Assembly: GCA_010093685.1 (NCBI GenBank)
Contig: MU006224.1
Coordinates: 1-64,000 of the forward strand
DNA length: 64,000 bases
Source: Ophiobolus disseminans
Taxonomy: Eukaryota > Ascomycota > Dothideomycetes > Pleosporales > Phaeosphaeriaceae
Direction: 5' to 3'
Shown: positions 42,368 to 55,418 of the stretch, in pieces
Position numbering within the stretch: position 1 is the stretch's first letter
How the letters are laid out: every line of letters starts with the position of its first letter
Made by a program: the position numbers and the translations under genes
Notes under the pieces: model-generated
Seen by the model: the letters and a program-made list of their open reading frames with translations, nothing else
Database searches by the model: none
Told to the model about the DNA's origin: nothing

Positions 42368-44485
42368 CCGTAGTTGGGCGCTAGTCGAGCCGCGTCGCTA
42401 GTCGAGCCACACCCCACCAAAACACCAGACGAGCCACTTTGCGCAACGCCTCATAACTCAACCACTATAGCTCTATTTGATGACGCAATTGCAGTAATTG
42501 AATTGCGAGCACTAGGAGAACGTTTCTCGTACCGCGCAGTTGCTGCGCAATTCAATGTTGACCAAACTATACTGTCTCAAAGACACTAGGGCTGTTAGAA
42601 GAGCTAGAACGCGCAGGAAACCTCCTAACAGAAACTCAACCTATAACAAGAGGAGGAGCTTATACAATACATCAACAACCTTACAAAGAGAGCTCTGCCT
42701 CCTACAAAAGCTATAATAAAAAGCCTTGCCTTGCATATAGCTACAGAGCAAGTGAGCGAGTTCTAGGTGTCGCGCTTTGTAAGGCAACACAGCGATTATC
42801 TCGTCTTAAAATAGACCTCTAGGATTAACTCTCTCCGCTACAAAGCTGACTCTAGGGCTAAGTACAAGCTCTATTTTGACCTACTGCATGCTAAGATAAA
42901 GTAGTATAACATACAACCTGAGCACACGTACAATATAGACAAGAAAGGCTTTATAATAGGCGTTTTAGGAGGCTCTAAACAGGTGTTTAGTTGCTAACTT
43001 TAGGAGAAGAAACGGGTCACTACGACCCTCTAAGATAGCTCTCAAGAGTAGATAACACTTCTAGCAACTATCTGCGCAGATAGGATAACGCTACCACTAG
43101 GCCTTATCTATGCCGCTGCATCTAGTGCAATATAGTCGTTATAGGTAGCAGAGATTGAAGCTAGAAAGCACAACATCTTTGTAGCTTTATCTCTAACAGG
43201 ATAGAGTAATAACGACGTTAGATTAGCCTAGCTTAAGCAGGTTTTTAATCGCTGTACGCGCCAGAAAGCTCGTCGAGGCTAGGATTAGCGTCTTCTTATA
43301 CTTAACGGCTACAGCAGCCACCTCACAATAGATTTTATTAACTACTGCGACTCTTATAGCATCCTCCTAGCTGTGTTCCTGCCTTACAGTACCTATACTT
43401 TGCAGCCACTTAACGTTGTTATGTTTAAACCTCTCTCTAACGCCTACTCTACCGCCCTCGCTAACTACCTCTAGCAGGGCTAAGGGTTAGTACCTGTTAA
43501 GAAAGGCAACTTCTTCCTACTATTCTAGGCAGCGTAGCAGTTCTCCTTCACGATAGAGCTTGTCCTTAAGGCCTTTAAAAGTACTAGTATATAGCCTATA
43601 GATAGAGAGACTATACTAAAGCGTTTTACAGACAATACCTCAGAGGCGCCTACACGGCCCTCCGCTCTCACTTTAAACAACTAGCGTTATATAGAGCGTC
43701 TCGTACGCTCTGCAGTAAGCGATCGGGGCGCAGATGAGTCGAAAAAGCTCTCCTAAACGGTCTACTCACTAGCTACCCAGAATGAGCTAGTACGCTATAA
43801 AAACGAGGGCTTAAAGAAGGCTCTTGTAGTTAAAAAGAAGCATAAGAAGGTTAGTAAGCCTCTCAACCTGCAGCAGAGGGAGGAGTACTATAGCGGTGCT
43901 AACTTCTAGTCACCGCGAAAGGTCAGAGAGGCCCGTGCCTGTGAGGCCGTGAAGGAGCAGGAACAACACTAAGAAATGCTTGCAAAGGCAAACAGAAAGG
44001 AGCTTAAGGCTGCTGCAAAGCTCTACAAAGATTAGATAGCTAAGGAGAAACGTGTTGCAAGAGAGGAAGCTAAAGTAGTGCAAGAGGAGGCAAAGGCCAA
44101 AAAGGCGGCTAAGCGCGCAGCCAAAATCAAAGCTCAAAACACTAAAAAAGCTGCCTAAACATCCTAACTAGGCAAGAGGAGAGCCTTAAGGCCTCCTCTA
44201 TCTGCGCCTAAGCGCTAGAAACGCGGTGGTGTTTCTAGAGGTGTTGCTGCGTCACTAGAGGCTGCACTAGCTGCGCTACCTAAAGTTAACTCTCGTAGCC
44301 GCTACATTAAGGTTCTACATAAATATAGATAATACAAAGTCGTTGTAAGCATATTACTAGTTGCAACTCTAAAAAATCTCACGATAATAGCTATTGTAGC
44401 GGTTGCAATAACCTTATTTTTGCTGTAGTGAGCATGTTGTTCGTGGCTCGACTAGCGACGCGGCTCGACTAGCGCCCAACTACGG
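42368..44485 (+). mobile_element. pogo/Tc1-mariner element, copy 3 (2118 bp)
   Basis: 43 bp perfect inverted termini begin CCGTAGTTGGGCGCTAGTCG and contain GCTAGTCGAGCC twice; TA flanks (42366-42367, 44486-44487). The plus strand encodes a CENP-B/psq-type helix-turn-helix (LFDDAIAVIELRALGERFSYRAVAAQF, about 42470-42560). YNIDKKGFIIGV with the first catalytic Asp lies at about 42930, then NGYSSHLTIDFINYC with the second. A Lys/Ala-rich coiled tail ends near 44157. Dozens of TAG stops make it dead. Confidence 0.88.
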
Positions 44486-44489
44486 TATA

Positions 44490-46797
44490 AGCTACCGGAC
44501 CCGGTTCCGAGTCACCCGGGGTTTCAACTCACTGACCCGAGATCAGCTATCTACATGAAAAATCGTGTTTATTCTCTTAATAACGTTACAATTGCCACTC
44601 TGTACACATAGACTAAAGCGTTTAAGCTGCTATTTTAGCTGCAACTCTTTCTGCAGCCCGTTCCTTAGCATTGCTCTCTCGTTGTACCTCAAGAAGCTGT
44701 AAAGCCTGCACAGCAACTATAATTGTATCTATTTCTGCAAAACGTTTATTTAGATTTACATAAACTTTCTTTCGTGGCTGTTAGGGCTTAAGAGCCTTAA
44801 GTTGACTATAAAGTCTCTTATTCTCAGTTTAAAACTGTGCTGCTTATGTATTTGCTCTTGCAAGTGCCTTGCCTACTTTTTCAAAGAACTAATAAGTCTT
44901 GCGCCTAATACTCTCAGCCTTGTAAAGCTCTCTCTAGGCTATAAAGACTGCACGAGGTCCGCAAGGAGTAGAGAGATAGTTCTAAGTAGGTTAAGGTTAA
45001 TCCTGATGAGGTGGCGTGATAGGCCTTTAAGATACCTAAGATAAGTTAACTACCCAGTCAATATTAAATGGACAGATACCTGCAGTAGCCTATTCTGCTC
45101 GTATAACTCTCTTGGTAATCGCGCGCTCTCGTGCGTGATAATAAGCTGTAATAAAGCGCTCTTTCTTAACAGGCGCTGCGTTATCAAGATATAAGAGAGC
45201 CTAGATCTGCTGCCGGTAGAACCTCTTTATGTGATGAGTTAGACCTATGCAGGACCTACTAGTGGGTTTGAGAGCGGCGCAGTCACGCCTTACATGTCTT
45301 TATGCTGTATAAATATCGACTACGCAAGTTGAACACTATTGATTTAACTTGTGCCTGCCTTTTGGCTAGGGCTAGTGCATGTAGTCGTGCCTATTTCCTT
45401 TTTAAGGTTCAACCCCTTACATTTTGAATCAACACCCTAAGGTCTAAAGTTCAATTCTAGCTCTAGCCAGTCGCTTTAGCTTACACTATCGAGAGACTTA
45501 TAGGGGTAAGTAGTATTTTCACGTACCCTACTAGCGCGAGCTAAGTGAGGGGTAATGTGATGGGTTAGACCTATGCAGGACCTACTAGTAGGTTTAAGAG
45601 CGGCGTAGTCACGCCTTACATGTCTTCATGCTGTATAAATATTGACTACGCAAGTTGAACACCGTTGATTTAACTTGTGCCTGCCTTTTGGCTAGGGTTA
45701 GTGCATGTAGTCGTGCCTATTTCCTTTTTAAGGTTTAACCCCTTACACTTTACAACGGAGAATACTAGGAGATCTAGAGGCTGTAAGATATAAGAAGAAT
45801 AAGCAGGTAGAAATAGAAGATAGACTTTATTCTGCTTACAGGCCTATAGGAATTCTAGGCTAGTATAGCTGCCGTGGCTATCTAGGAGTAGCATCCTCCA
45901 ACAATCACGTGAGGGAGCTGTCTTAGGCAGGATTACCCGCTGCAACTACTTAGCTCCTATTACGTTTAATATCTAGCTATTCTTAGAGGTTGTATAAAGC
46001 TAGTTAGGAACACTCGCAGGAAACTAGGTACTCTATAGGCTCTTCCCTTTAAATATAACTGAACAGCGCAGTTTCTTGCCTGTAGCTAACACGCACTCAA
46101 TTATTAATGCCTACTTGCGGTTCTCTAGCGACTAATAGTAAGCCTTCTTTTTCTAGCTATCTGCGAGTACTCTAGTGTTAGCACATACACCTAGGGCCTT
46201 CCTAGTCTTATCTATATTCTATGTATCCTTAGCTCTTATACCTAGCCTTGCACAGGTCCTCTTAAAGAGCTTAGGAAACGCGCGTATCTGCGCTAGTGTT
46301 GCTCTCTTAGCTCGAGCAGCTTCAATCTTGCGACCTACAACAGATGCAACGCGTGTGTTGCGCTTAAGGAAGGCAGCTATCTAATGCTTGCCTATAGGTC
46401 TGTAGTCTCTATTTATCTAGAGGATTTAGTTAGCTATTTCTTGTGCGCGTGCGTGTGAGGGAGGAAAAGCTCCTGCGTCTTCTTTAAGTATCTATTGCAC
46501 AAGAATGTCCTCCTAGTCTAGAGTTAATCTCTACTAATATACATAGCTAGTTTAGCTGTTTTGTGTGCCTTGTACACGAGCAGAAAACGTAGCTTAAGGG
46601 ATGTTGTAAGCCTTTGCAGCAGCTCTTTAACTCTAGAAAACACTAGCATTAAGATTGCGGATAGCTGCTTGAATAGATTCTTTACAGGTGTTTATTTTAG
46701 CAGTGTGGGTAGCGAGAAAATACGCGTTTTGAAAAGGGTGTTGAGTTGTGATAAGTAAGTTGAAACCCCGGGTAACTCGGAACTGGGTCCGCTAGCT
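44490..46797 (-). mobile_element. pogo/Tc1-mariner element, copy 4, carrying a TRIM
   Basis: Termini begin AGCTACCGGACCCGGTTCCG on the left and the complement of CGGAACTGGGTCCGCTAGCT on the right; TA flanks (44488-44489, 46798-46799). Read on the minus strand near 46215, NIDK marks the first catalytic Asp block. A 518 bp TRIM is inserted at 45230. The left TA directly follows the right TA of copy 3 (TATA). Heavily mutated. Confidence 0.8.
45230..45747 (+). mobile_element. TRIM family C: complete 518 bp element
   Basis: Two 192 bp direct LTRs (45230-45421 and 45556-45747; TGTGATG(A/G)GTTAGACC to AACCCCTTACA) enclose 134 bp. Target duplication CTTTA flanks the whole element (45225-45229 and 45748-45752), showing one unit. 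Purine-rich AAGTGAGGGG precedes the right LTR, giving plus orientation; a TATAAATA box lies in each LTR. The interior encodes no protein but contains GTTCAATTC, which fits a tRNA B-box. Solo LTRs of this family are at 22364 and 38263. Confidence 0.9.
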
Positions 46798-46799
46798 TA

Positions 46800-47906
46800 C
46801 GAAGGAGCTAGTTCTGGGTCATGCACCGCACTAACCACCCCCACTAAATCAATGAGTAAACAAGCAAACACTACATTTCACACTACTATAACTTTCCTAA
46901 ACTACAATATTATTTTGCAAACAAAGCATTAAATGACGCGCAGGAAGCCTATCAACACTAAGGGCGTTAAGCCCCTACTAAGAAAGACGTTACGTCGTGA
47001 ATTAACTGCGATTGAACGCGCGTTTATTGCAGGCACGTGCATTGCAGGCAGTCTCTTACACAACAACTGCGCATAACTCTTTAGCCCTAACATCGCTAAT
47101 AAGTCTACGATAACTAGAACTGTACAGCAAGTTAATAAGCGTGCAACTGAACTAAACACTACAATTATTAACTCTTGCTGCTTCGAATTTCCTTCTAAGA
47201 GAGGCCTACCGCAACTGCTTAACAATAAGCAACGCGCTCGCGTTATAGAGCTCACTATTAGGACTTAGAAAAGCTAGGAGAAAGAAAGCTAGCAAGCTAT
47301 TAAGGATAGAGACTTTTTAAACGCTAGGCTGCCAAATTTTAGTGTAACGCTTTACTAAAATATTATGTACAATACTAGTTATGCTCGCCGCTAACTAGGC
47401 TAGAAGCTACCTCTTAATAAGAAGCAACAACGCGAGCGTTTGCAGTAGGCGCTTGCTTACAACCTAGATAAATACGAGTATAGTAATAGCAAAGGCTTTA
47501 ACTTTACTAAGGTTGTGTTCACTAACAAGACCCTAGCTCGCATTAGTAAGAAGCGCGGTATGCAGAGGGTATAGTGTAGGGATAGCGAGCAGTACAATAA
47601 AGGAGTTAAGAAGGATTGCAACCGCTAGGCCTGTTGCCTACAACTCTATAGAGCCTTTCGCTACAACTACAAGGGGCCTTGCTATACCTATTTTAAAGAG
47701 ACAGCAGCAGAAAAACGGTTAGCAGAGGAGGCGCTAGCGAAGAAGAATGCACAGCGCAAGCGCAATAACAACATACTCTAGGGCAGCGCGCGCTAGGCAC
47801 TTGTAGTAATGCGAGAAAGCGATGTTAATTACCGTTACAACACTAGAAAAAAGCAATATGTACTCTTCTAGCATAACTACAAGCGCGGGGGGCGTGAGAA
47901 TAGAGG
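46800..47906 (+). pseudogene. Tc1-like transposase remnant, 3' truncated
   Basis: From ATG 46934 the frame reads MTRRKPINTKGVKPLL, AIERAFIAGTCIAGSLLHNNCA, an HTH region, FPSKRGLPQLLNNKQRARVIEL, FTKVVFTNKTLARISKKRGMQRV (DDE_3-like FTDE-type block, with Asn for Asp), FKETAAEKRLAEEALAKKNAQRKR and RRKKQYV-like tail. Multiple TAG stops occur. It ends where an LTR begins at 47907. Order and motifs fit Tc1/mariner transposases of fungi. Confidence 0.65.
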
Positions 47907-48035
47907 TGTTAGATTAGAGGGTTAATCAGATCGTGTAAAGATAAATAATATTAATTAGTATAAATTATAATTAATAGTTATGTATTAATTGTGTGTCTTG
48001 TGTGTTGTCTGTTATTCTCTTAAGAGGTCTCCTCT
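47907..48035 (+). repeat. Truncated LTR of copia-type family B
   Basis: TGTTAGATTAGAGGGTTAATC onward matches the complement of 6104-6228, with T/A in place of C/G. It stops at the copia A left LTR; the missing 97 bp are not found right of copia A. Confidence 0.75.
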
Positions 48036-48236
48036 TGTTAGATATTAAGGGTGCTATAAGGCTACTAACACTAAAAGAAATAGGAGGGGCTAGCACAAGC
48101 GCCTTAGCACACTAGTACTAGATCTAACACCTAGTTAAACTCCGCACTTAAACGGGGAACACTACAATAAGAGAACATAATTATTATTAATTTATCTTAT
48201 CTATTATTAGGTTTTAATACCTTATTAAATCTAACA
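48036..48236 (+). repeat. Copia A left LTR
   Basis: TGTTAGATAT to ATCTAACA, 201 bp. Compared with the solo LTR at 15120 it shows TCAG to TTAG, ACCAAC to ACTAAC, CTTGGC to CTTAGC: C-to-T before A on either strand. Confidence 0.9.
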
Positions 48237-50689
48237 CGTACACGCGAACGCTACTACACCGCTCTTAAGCCTATGCGCAATACACACAATTAGGATACAT
48301 AGCTAGTAGAATATAATAAAGCATTATTAGATGCAATAGTGCATAGAGTGTCTAAGGTACATAATATTAACAATATTACTAAAGACTTCCTACAGGCTGT
48401 AAACAAGGCAGCACCTATATAGGCTGCAACCTTCTAAGATACTAGAAGGTTTAATCCTCTTATAACAAGAAAGAAGATAATAAAACGCTTCTAGGAATAC
48501 ATAAGCCTAAATTATCCGCTGAAACCAGTGAATAAAAAGCAGGCATTTATTGCTGTAGCTAATAACTCCTTATTTCTCGCTAATAGTAGTGCAACTACCT
48601 AGAATAGCTAGAAGAACGCTTCTAAAGCTATGGAAAACAGCGCGCTATCTAAATACAGGGGAAGAAACCCTAGTAGAAAGAGAAAGAGCAATTAATTCTC
48701 CTCTTAGTCTAGCAAAAGACCTGCTAGTAACAAGGCATTTTTAGGTAAGAAGTGCCTAGCACGTAACTAAGTCTATAACATTAAGGATTGCTAGTATATT
48801 AATAATAACTAAGCACCTAAATAGTAGAAGCTAAACTCTACTATACGCACTCTTGTAGAATACAAGCGTAAGCACGACACTATTCTTTAAGGAGCATTAA
48901 GAAGCAAGAGCAGATTAAAGTCTTAAACTCTATACATCAAGAGATTAGATTCCTAGACACTAACTATCTAGAATGTCTCTAATAACAATTAACAATAACT
49001 AGAAGGTTAGCAAATCACCGCAATTACTAAGGCCTTATTCTAAGTTAGTGGCAATTAAGGTTACCCTTTAAAACACTCCTTTATTCTAGACTTAGGCTCA
49101 ACCTGCTACATTACTAACAACCTAGAGCGCACCTATAACAATAGACTATATACACCTAGCGGCTTAATATAGGTAGGTAACTCTTAACTCTAGATTACAT
49201 AGTATAGTTCACTAGACCTATTCCTAACTAATTAGGGTAGAACAACTAAGCTTATTCTTTATAATGTTGCTATCTATCTAGATATCCTATGCAACCTAGT
49301 ATTATTCCGCCTCCTTAGGCAGCTAGGCATATAGTAGGAAACTAAGCATAAACCTACTACACTTAGGAGACTAGATAGATCTATCCTAGGAAGGCTTACT
49401 AAGCTTTGTAGCTAATAGGTATTAGAATACTACTTAACTATTAACTCGGCCTTCTACACAATAAACTTAAGAACACTAAGAGTATTATAAAGATTCTTAG
49501 CTATCACCTAGCTATCACCTAGCATAAGCGCTTAGGCTATCTAGGCCTAGTAGCTATTAAGCACCTTATTTAGCAAGCTAAGGGGGTGCGTATTAAAGGC
49601 ATTACTACAGTTAAGTGCAACTTATATAGCAAAGCTAAAGCTAAGCGCTAAATATGCCGCACACTACGCAACAATGACCTAGGACTAGAAGAAAGATTAG
49701 CTATTAACTTCTACTCCTATAAGGACTAGAGCATTACTAAGAAGAAGAGTTAAATGCTTATTACCTACAGGTTCTCTAGACTCTAATAGGACATGTACTT
49801 TACAGACAATAGACTAGGCTAGTAAATAGGTATAGGTTAGGTTAGGGTTAGGTTACCTTACGTAATACCTTAGCCGTAACCTAACCCTAACCTATATTTT
49901 TTGCGCTAGTACTAGGTATAGGTTAGGTTATAGTCGCACAGACCTTAGGTTAAGGTTAGGTCGCATTAACTAGGTTATTATAGGTCTAAGTAATTAATTA
50001 ATAAGTTATAATTTGCGTAATTAATATAATCTATGCGCGCTAAGTTTTTATCGCGTATGCTACAACTATTACATTAAGTTATCACGTTAGGTTATTACGT
50101 TAAAAGTATGTTAAGTAGGTAGTGTCGTCTATAGTACATTTATTAATTTACATGCTATATGCATCGCTCTTATTCTAGCTAAACTTCTAATAGTAACGCT
50201 TCGCTAGCTAAACATCCCTAGTCTAAATTGTTACCCTCCTTGCGTGGATAGTATTTATATTGACATCTAGATATATTAGTATATAACATGCAACATTGTC
50301 AACATTTCAAGTACATACCCTTAAAAAAACCAACTAAAAATGCCTTAACTGACTCCTAGACAGCGCCTAATGCAGAAGCCTAGAAGCGAAGATTAGGCAG
50401 GCTAGGCCTGCTATCTTAGGTAATCTTACGAACTACGCGCGAAAAAGGTAGCTTGCGTAAGAGGAGCTTAGTCGTCTTCTAATAACGCCTGATATCTCTA
50501 AGCGCGACAGCTAGGTACATTTAGAAATAACGCGTAATAAATAGCTGTAATAACGTACTACCTAGCTTAAAGCGACGCTTTAGCTTATCTCTCACTACTA
50601 GCTTTTTGCGAGATGACTTAGCAGCGAGGTTCTTCTTAGCCGCTTTTCTACCTGTTTAAGCGTCGCGCTTAGTCTTAGGAGGCATAATA

Positions 50690-50770
50690 TAGTAATAGTA
50701 GTAATAGTAGTAATAGTAGTAATAGTAGTAATAGTAGTAATAGTAGTAATAGTAGTAATAGTAGTGATAG
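50690..50770. repeat. 9 bp microsatellite (AGTAGTAAT)n
   Basis: About nine units of a 9 bp repeat lie within the hAT element, just before a possible promoter region. Slippage repeat, no dyads. Confidence 0.9.
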
Positions 50771-51229
50771 TGTAGATAGCTAAGAAATTAGGGTTGTTCG
50801 TAAGGTAGGATAGCTTAAAAGTTAAAGGTTTAGGTGATAATCGAAGTGATAGTGAGCATGCGAAATCAGAGGGATAAGTTAGTAAGCGCAAAAGATCTTG
50901 CTAGGTAGATACGACTTTAAGTTATTCGCTAGCGCGATTAGCTTAGCGCGCTACTATAACGCTAACGCTGTAATTAAACAACGTAATAAGTTGCAGCCTT
51001 GCAGAACGCGACGCGCGCTTTTATCTAATACTAATTTCGAGCTAGTGCGAAACGCTAGTGGGTATCTAAGGTTAATAATAAGTTAAAAATTAGGTAAACG
51101 CGCTAGCGTGGTTACACAAAGCGCGCACGGTCTAGCTTAGCCTTCGGCAAACTTAGCTAGCACTTTAGCAGTTATACCTACTCTACTAACATTACTAACC
51201 TTAATTATTACGTACTATTATTACTACCT

Positions 51230-52460
51230 ACACCATAGCGACTATTAAACGAGACCCTGTCGACTTTCCTAAGAGCCTGCAACCTAGCCTAAACATGCAG
51301 GTTCTAGCTCACTTCGATTCTAAGGAGTAGATTGCGCTTACGGAGGTAACAATCACGGCTTGTTATCACGTCGCGTATTAACTTAAGTAGAATTACGCGT
51401 CTAGGAACAAAGAGGTTAGCTAGGTTCTTGCGCAGCGCGGTCAGGGTAGCTCTTAGAAAGGAAGACCTACTAACTACAAGGCGACATTTAAGGGTGTTCT
51501 TAGCGATAGCGCTTATGCAGTAGCTTAGAGGACTAGAGCCGCTCTTTAATCTAAAGAAGAGGAGGCTTTAAGTAAGGCTAAGGATTCTAATCGCTCCGCT
51601 AAATATCAGCTTAAGAAGAAACTTATAAAGTTGTCTGACTATATAGCGCTTTTAGAGTCTAATCGACTAGAGCGACTCGCTAGTGAGAAAGAGAGGCTTT
51701 CTTAAGAACGCTTCGACAACTACAAGAGCGGTTAGTTATTACAGCCTTTTATTATATACATTTACTTACAAGAATTAGCTAAGTAGCTAGAGACTAAGCT
51801 TATTAGCGTCTATAAAAAATAGGACAGTATAGAGCACGAAGTCGACATAAGAATCTACTAAGCTGCTCTAGAGAAGCTTAGAGAACGCATATTAAAGAAG
51901 AAAAAAGCTTGCACTACTGCTTCTTAAGCTAGTACACAATTATTTAGCTCTAGTAGTACTTTCGAAAAAATCCTTCGCAACACCTATTAAGAGGGACTAT
52001 ATTAACTTAATAACAACACTTTTCCTAACAAGAATGCGAAAGAGCGATAGGTTTAGTTTTAGGATACGCTTACTAAGAAGGAGCTAGCTATAGTAATAGA
52101 TAAGAGGTAGACGTAAGTTTATCACACTTAATTATTACGTACCTCTGCTAATTATGCTAGCTAACGCGAGCCTCCTTCTATCGTAGACTCTCTCGAGAAT
52201 GCTAACGAAATTAAGCTCTATAGTAGCAAGCTATATATCTTAGGAGGTGATAGTGATAAATGTAAAGAGGAGATAGATAATAACTCTAAGACAGAGCTTA
52301 AGAACTATTTCAAGAATAGGGTTAATAAGTACAATAATAAGCTTGTCGCGCGAGATAGTTAAGTTAAGGAGGAGTTAGAGTTCGAAGGCTTCTTAGATAA
52401 GAAGTTAGAGTGGGAGGGGTTCCTAGATAATGATAACACGTAGATAGTTTAAAGTTAGCT
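51230..52460 (+). pseudogene. Second, unassigned coding region of the 5.9 kb hAT
   Basis: A plus-strand frame with sporadic TAG stops encodes a basic then Lys/Glu-rich, probably coiled-coil protein (blocks SKAKDSNRSAKYQLKKKLIKL, IALLESNRLERLASEKERL, ILGGDSDKCKEEIDN, LEFEGFLDKKLEWEGFLDND). It precedes the transposase on the same strand. I recognise no family. Low stop density relative to noise and protein-like composition suggest a former gene. Confidence 0.45.
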
Positions 52461-52789
52461 TAGTCTATTATCACAGCTAATAAACACGCTTACTCTGCTA
52501 AGAATACAAGCACTTGTCGCACTAATATAGTGATTATACACTTATAACACGCCTATTAGACGCAGATTACACATAAACTAAACTTAAGATAGAGAATACT
52601 GCATTAGCTTTATAATTAAATATTTAGCTTATATTCAGGTGTAATACTAACTCTGTACTTCTATTAGAACACTAGCAAATTTTCTTAGAATTAATATCGC
52701 AGACTTAACGTTATATTACTCTTTTTCTAGACTACTCTCTAGTTATTATATGTTTTTATTAAGGCACTATCCCGTACTACTACGCATAT

Positions 52790-55418
52790 AGCAGATTTCA
52801 TTCCTAACCTCCTAGACGAACTTGTCGAATTAAAGATGCTCGCCCGCTATAAAATAAAGAGCGGTAAGACAGAGACGCTTACACTTATTAAACGCCCTAA
52901 CGAATCTATAAAGGACTTTAAGACTAAGAGGTAGCTTTTCGTTACATAGGATTAATAGTGGAATAACACTAAGTGGTCTAAAGATCCTACTACTACCTCT
53001 CTACGCTGGAATTCCTCTTGTCGTACAGGCTATGTTTAGACCTAGTTTAGAGAGGCATCTTATGCCTATACTAGTCGTCTATATATGTACTGCTTTAATT
53101 GTGGCAACGTACTACAATATCTAAGTGTCAACACTATTAGCACTAAGCACCTTATAAATTATCTTAACTCTTAGTTATATAGGGGTATCAATTCTCTAGT
53201 TTATAAGAGGTTAACCGTACTAACTTCTATAAAGCGAAAGCTTACTCTACTCCCCTTATACTCTCTACAGGCGTTTGAGAATAAGCTTATACGTGTAGTA
53301 GTCGACAACAACTAGCTATTCCGAATAGTAGAGCGACTATCGTTCTAACGCTTTATAGGTTTCCTTCGGCCTAACGCTATAATAACTAGCTGGGTTAAAT
53401 TCCGCTAGATGTTCCTTAACTAGTTCAACGCTGCTAAGGCGGCTACGCTCTATAACCTTAGTATAGCAACTAAGCTATCTATTGCACTTGACGCATAGTC
53501 TACCGCGAACTATCTTAGTTTCTTAGCTATTAATAGGTATTATATCAACGACCGCTGGGAACTTAAGGAGACGTTGCTCAACTTTTTACTAATACGCGGG
53601 AGCTACACAGGAGATTATATAGCAAATAAGTTACTGCAGGTGCTTAAGAATACGAACACTAAGCGGAAACTCCTAGCAATTACATGCGATAATGCTAGCA
53701 ACAACACTACACTAACCTAGGCTATTAAATAAAAACTCTTAGAGGATAATATTCTCTAGAACCTAAAGGAGAATACTATTCTATATCTCGCTTACATTAT
53801 TAACCTCGTAGTCTAAGATATTATTTAACACCTAAAGCTATCTGCGTCTGCTGCGATAGAGAATAGAGAGACGTTGCAGCGGCGATACATTAATAAGATC
53901 TAGGCGCAAATATTAGTCTCTAACTCCCTACGCAAGGTATGTCTGCTGTTATCACAGAGACTTATTACAGACTTACTAGCTAGCAGCTACGGGCTATTTG
54001 CATCGCAATTGACCGATCGCTGTAGCGCTTCGAACGTTTTATCGCAACTTAGCGCGATCTACTAGAAGGAGAATATCTCTCCGTAATACAAGACGTTAAG
54101 ACAAGATAGAATTCCACTTTTGATATGTGTGAGCGCGCAGTCAAGCTCTAAAGATACATTAATTAGTGGTTAGAACAAGAGATTGTATTAAAGACGACTA
54201 GTAGGTCAAATAGCACGCCTGCTAAAAGTAATACGGCAGAGGCAGACTTTAAAGATCTTAAGAAACTTCGGCTTGCAGCTACAGAGTAGCAGCACCTTAA
54301 GGCAATTACTTAGATGCTAAAAAAAATTAAAGATGCCACGAAGTTTCTTAGTAAGAACTAGAAGCCCTAGGCTAATTACATCTAGCTTATGTATAACCGA
54401 CTATTCGACTTCCTAGATAAGATAACTAAACAGTTAGGGGATAAGACGAACTATGTTAACAACACTAAGTAGCTAGATATTGTAAAGGCTGCCGCTATAA
54501 AGGGACGCTTAAAGCTCACTAAGTATTACTCTAGAACTAGACATGTGCAAGGCTTCTTGTTTAACTACGCGACTATACTAGACCTATTACAAAAGCTTAC
54601 TGCGTACAAGGTATTTATAATCATAGCTTTTTATTATAGCCGCGTGCTAACCGCGAGCGCAGGACGAAACCTAGGATCCCTAAGACAAACACATGTACCG
54701 CTAGCAGTTCCTTAACTACCTTAATTAATATAATGCTTTATTAGCTAGTGAAAGTACTTCTACTCTAAGTATTACACTAAGACGATTAATAGATAACGAG
54801 TAGTTCCGCAAAACTCTATCCTAGCCTCTGTCCTAAAATAACTCGTTCTCCGCCTCTAGCTAAAGCTTATTTACTCTCGATATTAACAACGACGAAACTA
54901 GCCTAACACGTTAAGAGAGAGAGTCCTACCTTAGCACTCTAACAGTTCTGCGGGGTATTGCTTCTAACGTACTAGGGTAGTAGAAAGAGAACAAAGGACA
55001 CTACCCCTACCTCGCCTAGGTTGCAAAGGATATTCTAGTAGTACAGATTGCATAAGTAGGTGTCAAACGCGTCTTTAATATTAGTAAGGATGTAATTAGG
55101 GATCGAAGGCATAATCTCTCCGCGCAAACAATTAGACAGATTATAATCCTTAAGCAGTTAATATCTAGAGAACTAGCTATAGTGTTATCTAATCTAGTTA
55201 AGGATGAAGACGAAGCTCCTTTTAACGAGGTGAACGATTTGTTTAAGTTGCTAGCCGATAATAGGCTTATAGATAAGACTAAGGAGGATAATAGACTAAT
55301 AACTCCTTCGCGTCGAGAAGTCCTACCGCGGAAGAGAAAAAGACCCGCGCGCTACAGAGACGAGGACGCTAGTGCTAGCGCTGTGATAAACCTACGTGTT
55401 AATAGCCTACCTAAATAA
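52790..55418 (+). pseudogene. hAT transposase of the 5.9 kb element
   Basis: Decayed but readable blocks: ALDA..TAPNYLSFLAINRYYIN.RWELKETLL near 53490-53590, SYTGDYIANKLLQVLK near 53610, LLAITCDNASNNTTLT (catalytic Asp) near 53670-53715, and the dimerisation region near 55010-55160 (YLAxVAKDILVVQIA, RVFNISKDVI, IIILKQLIS). An open C-terminal tail (55182-55418) ends basic (RKRKRPARYRDED). Many TAG stops. Confidence 0.82.

Noticed and set aside
45422..45555. Functional tRNA gene inside TRIM C
   Set aside because: Only a B-box-like segment is visible; no A-box or cloverleaf could be built by eye.
49826..49975. Interstitial telomere tract
   Set aside because: Units are irregular, inverted at the other end of the element at 55.5-55.7 kb, and bounded by hAT termini and an 8 bp duplication, so they are transposon ends.
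50690..50770. Possible CRISPR-like array
   Set aside because: Simple 9 bp microsatellite with no spacers, in a eukaryotic genome.
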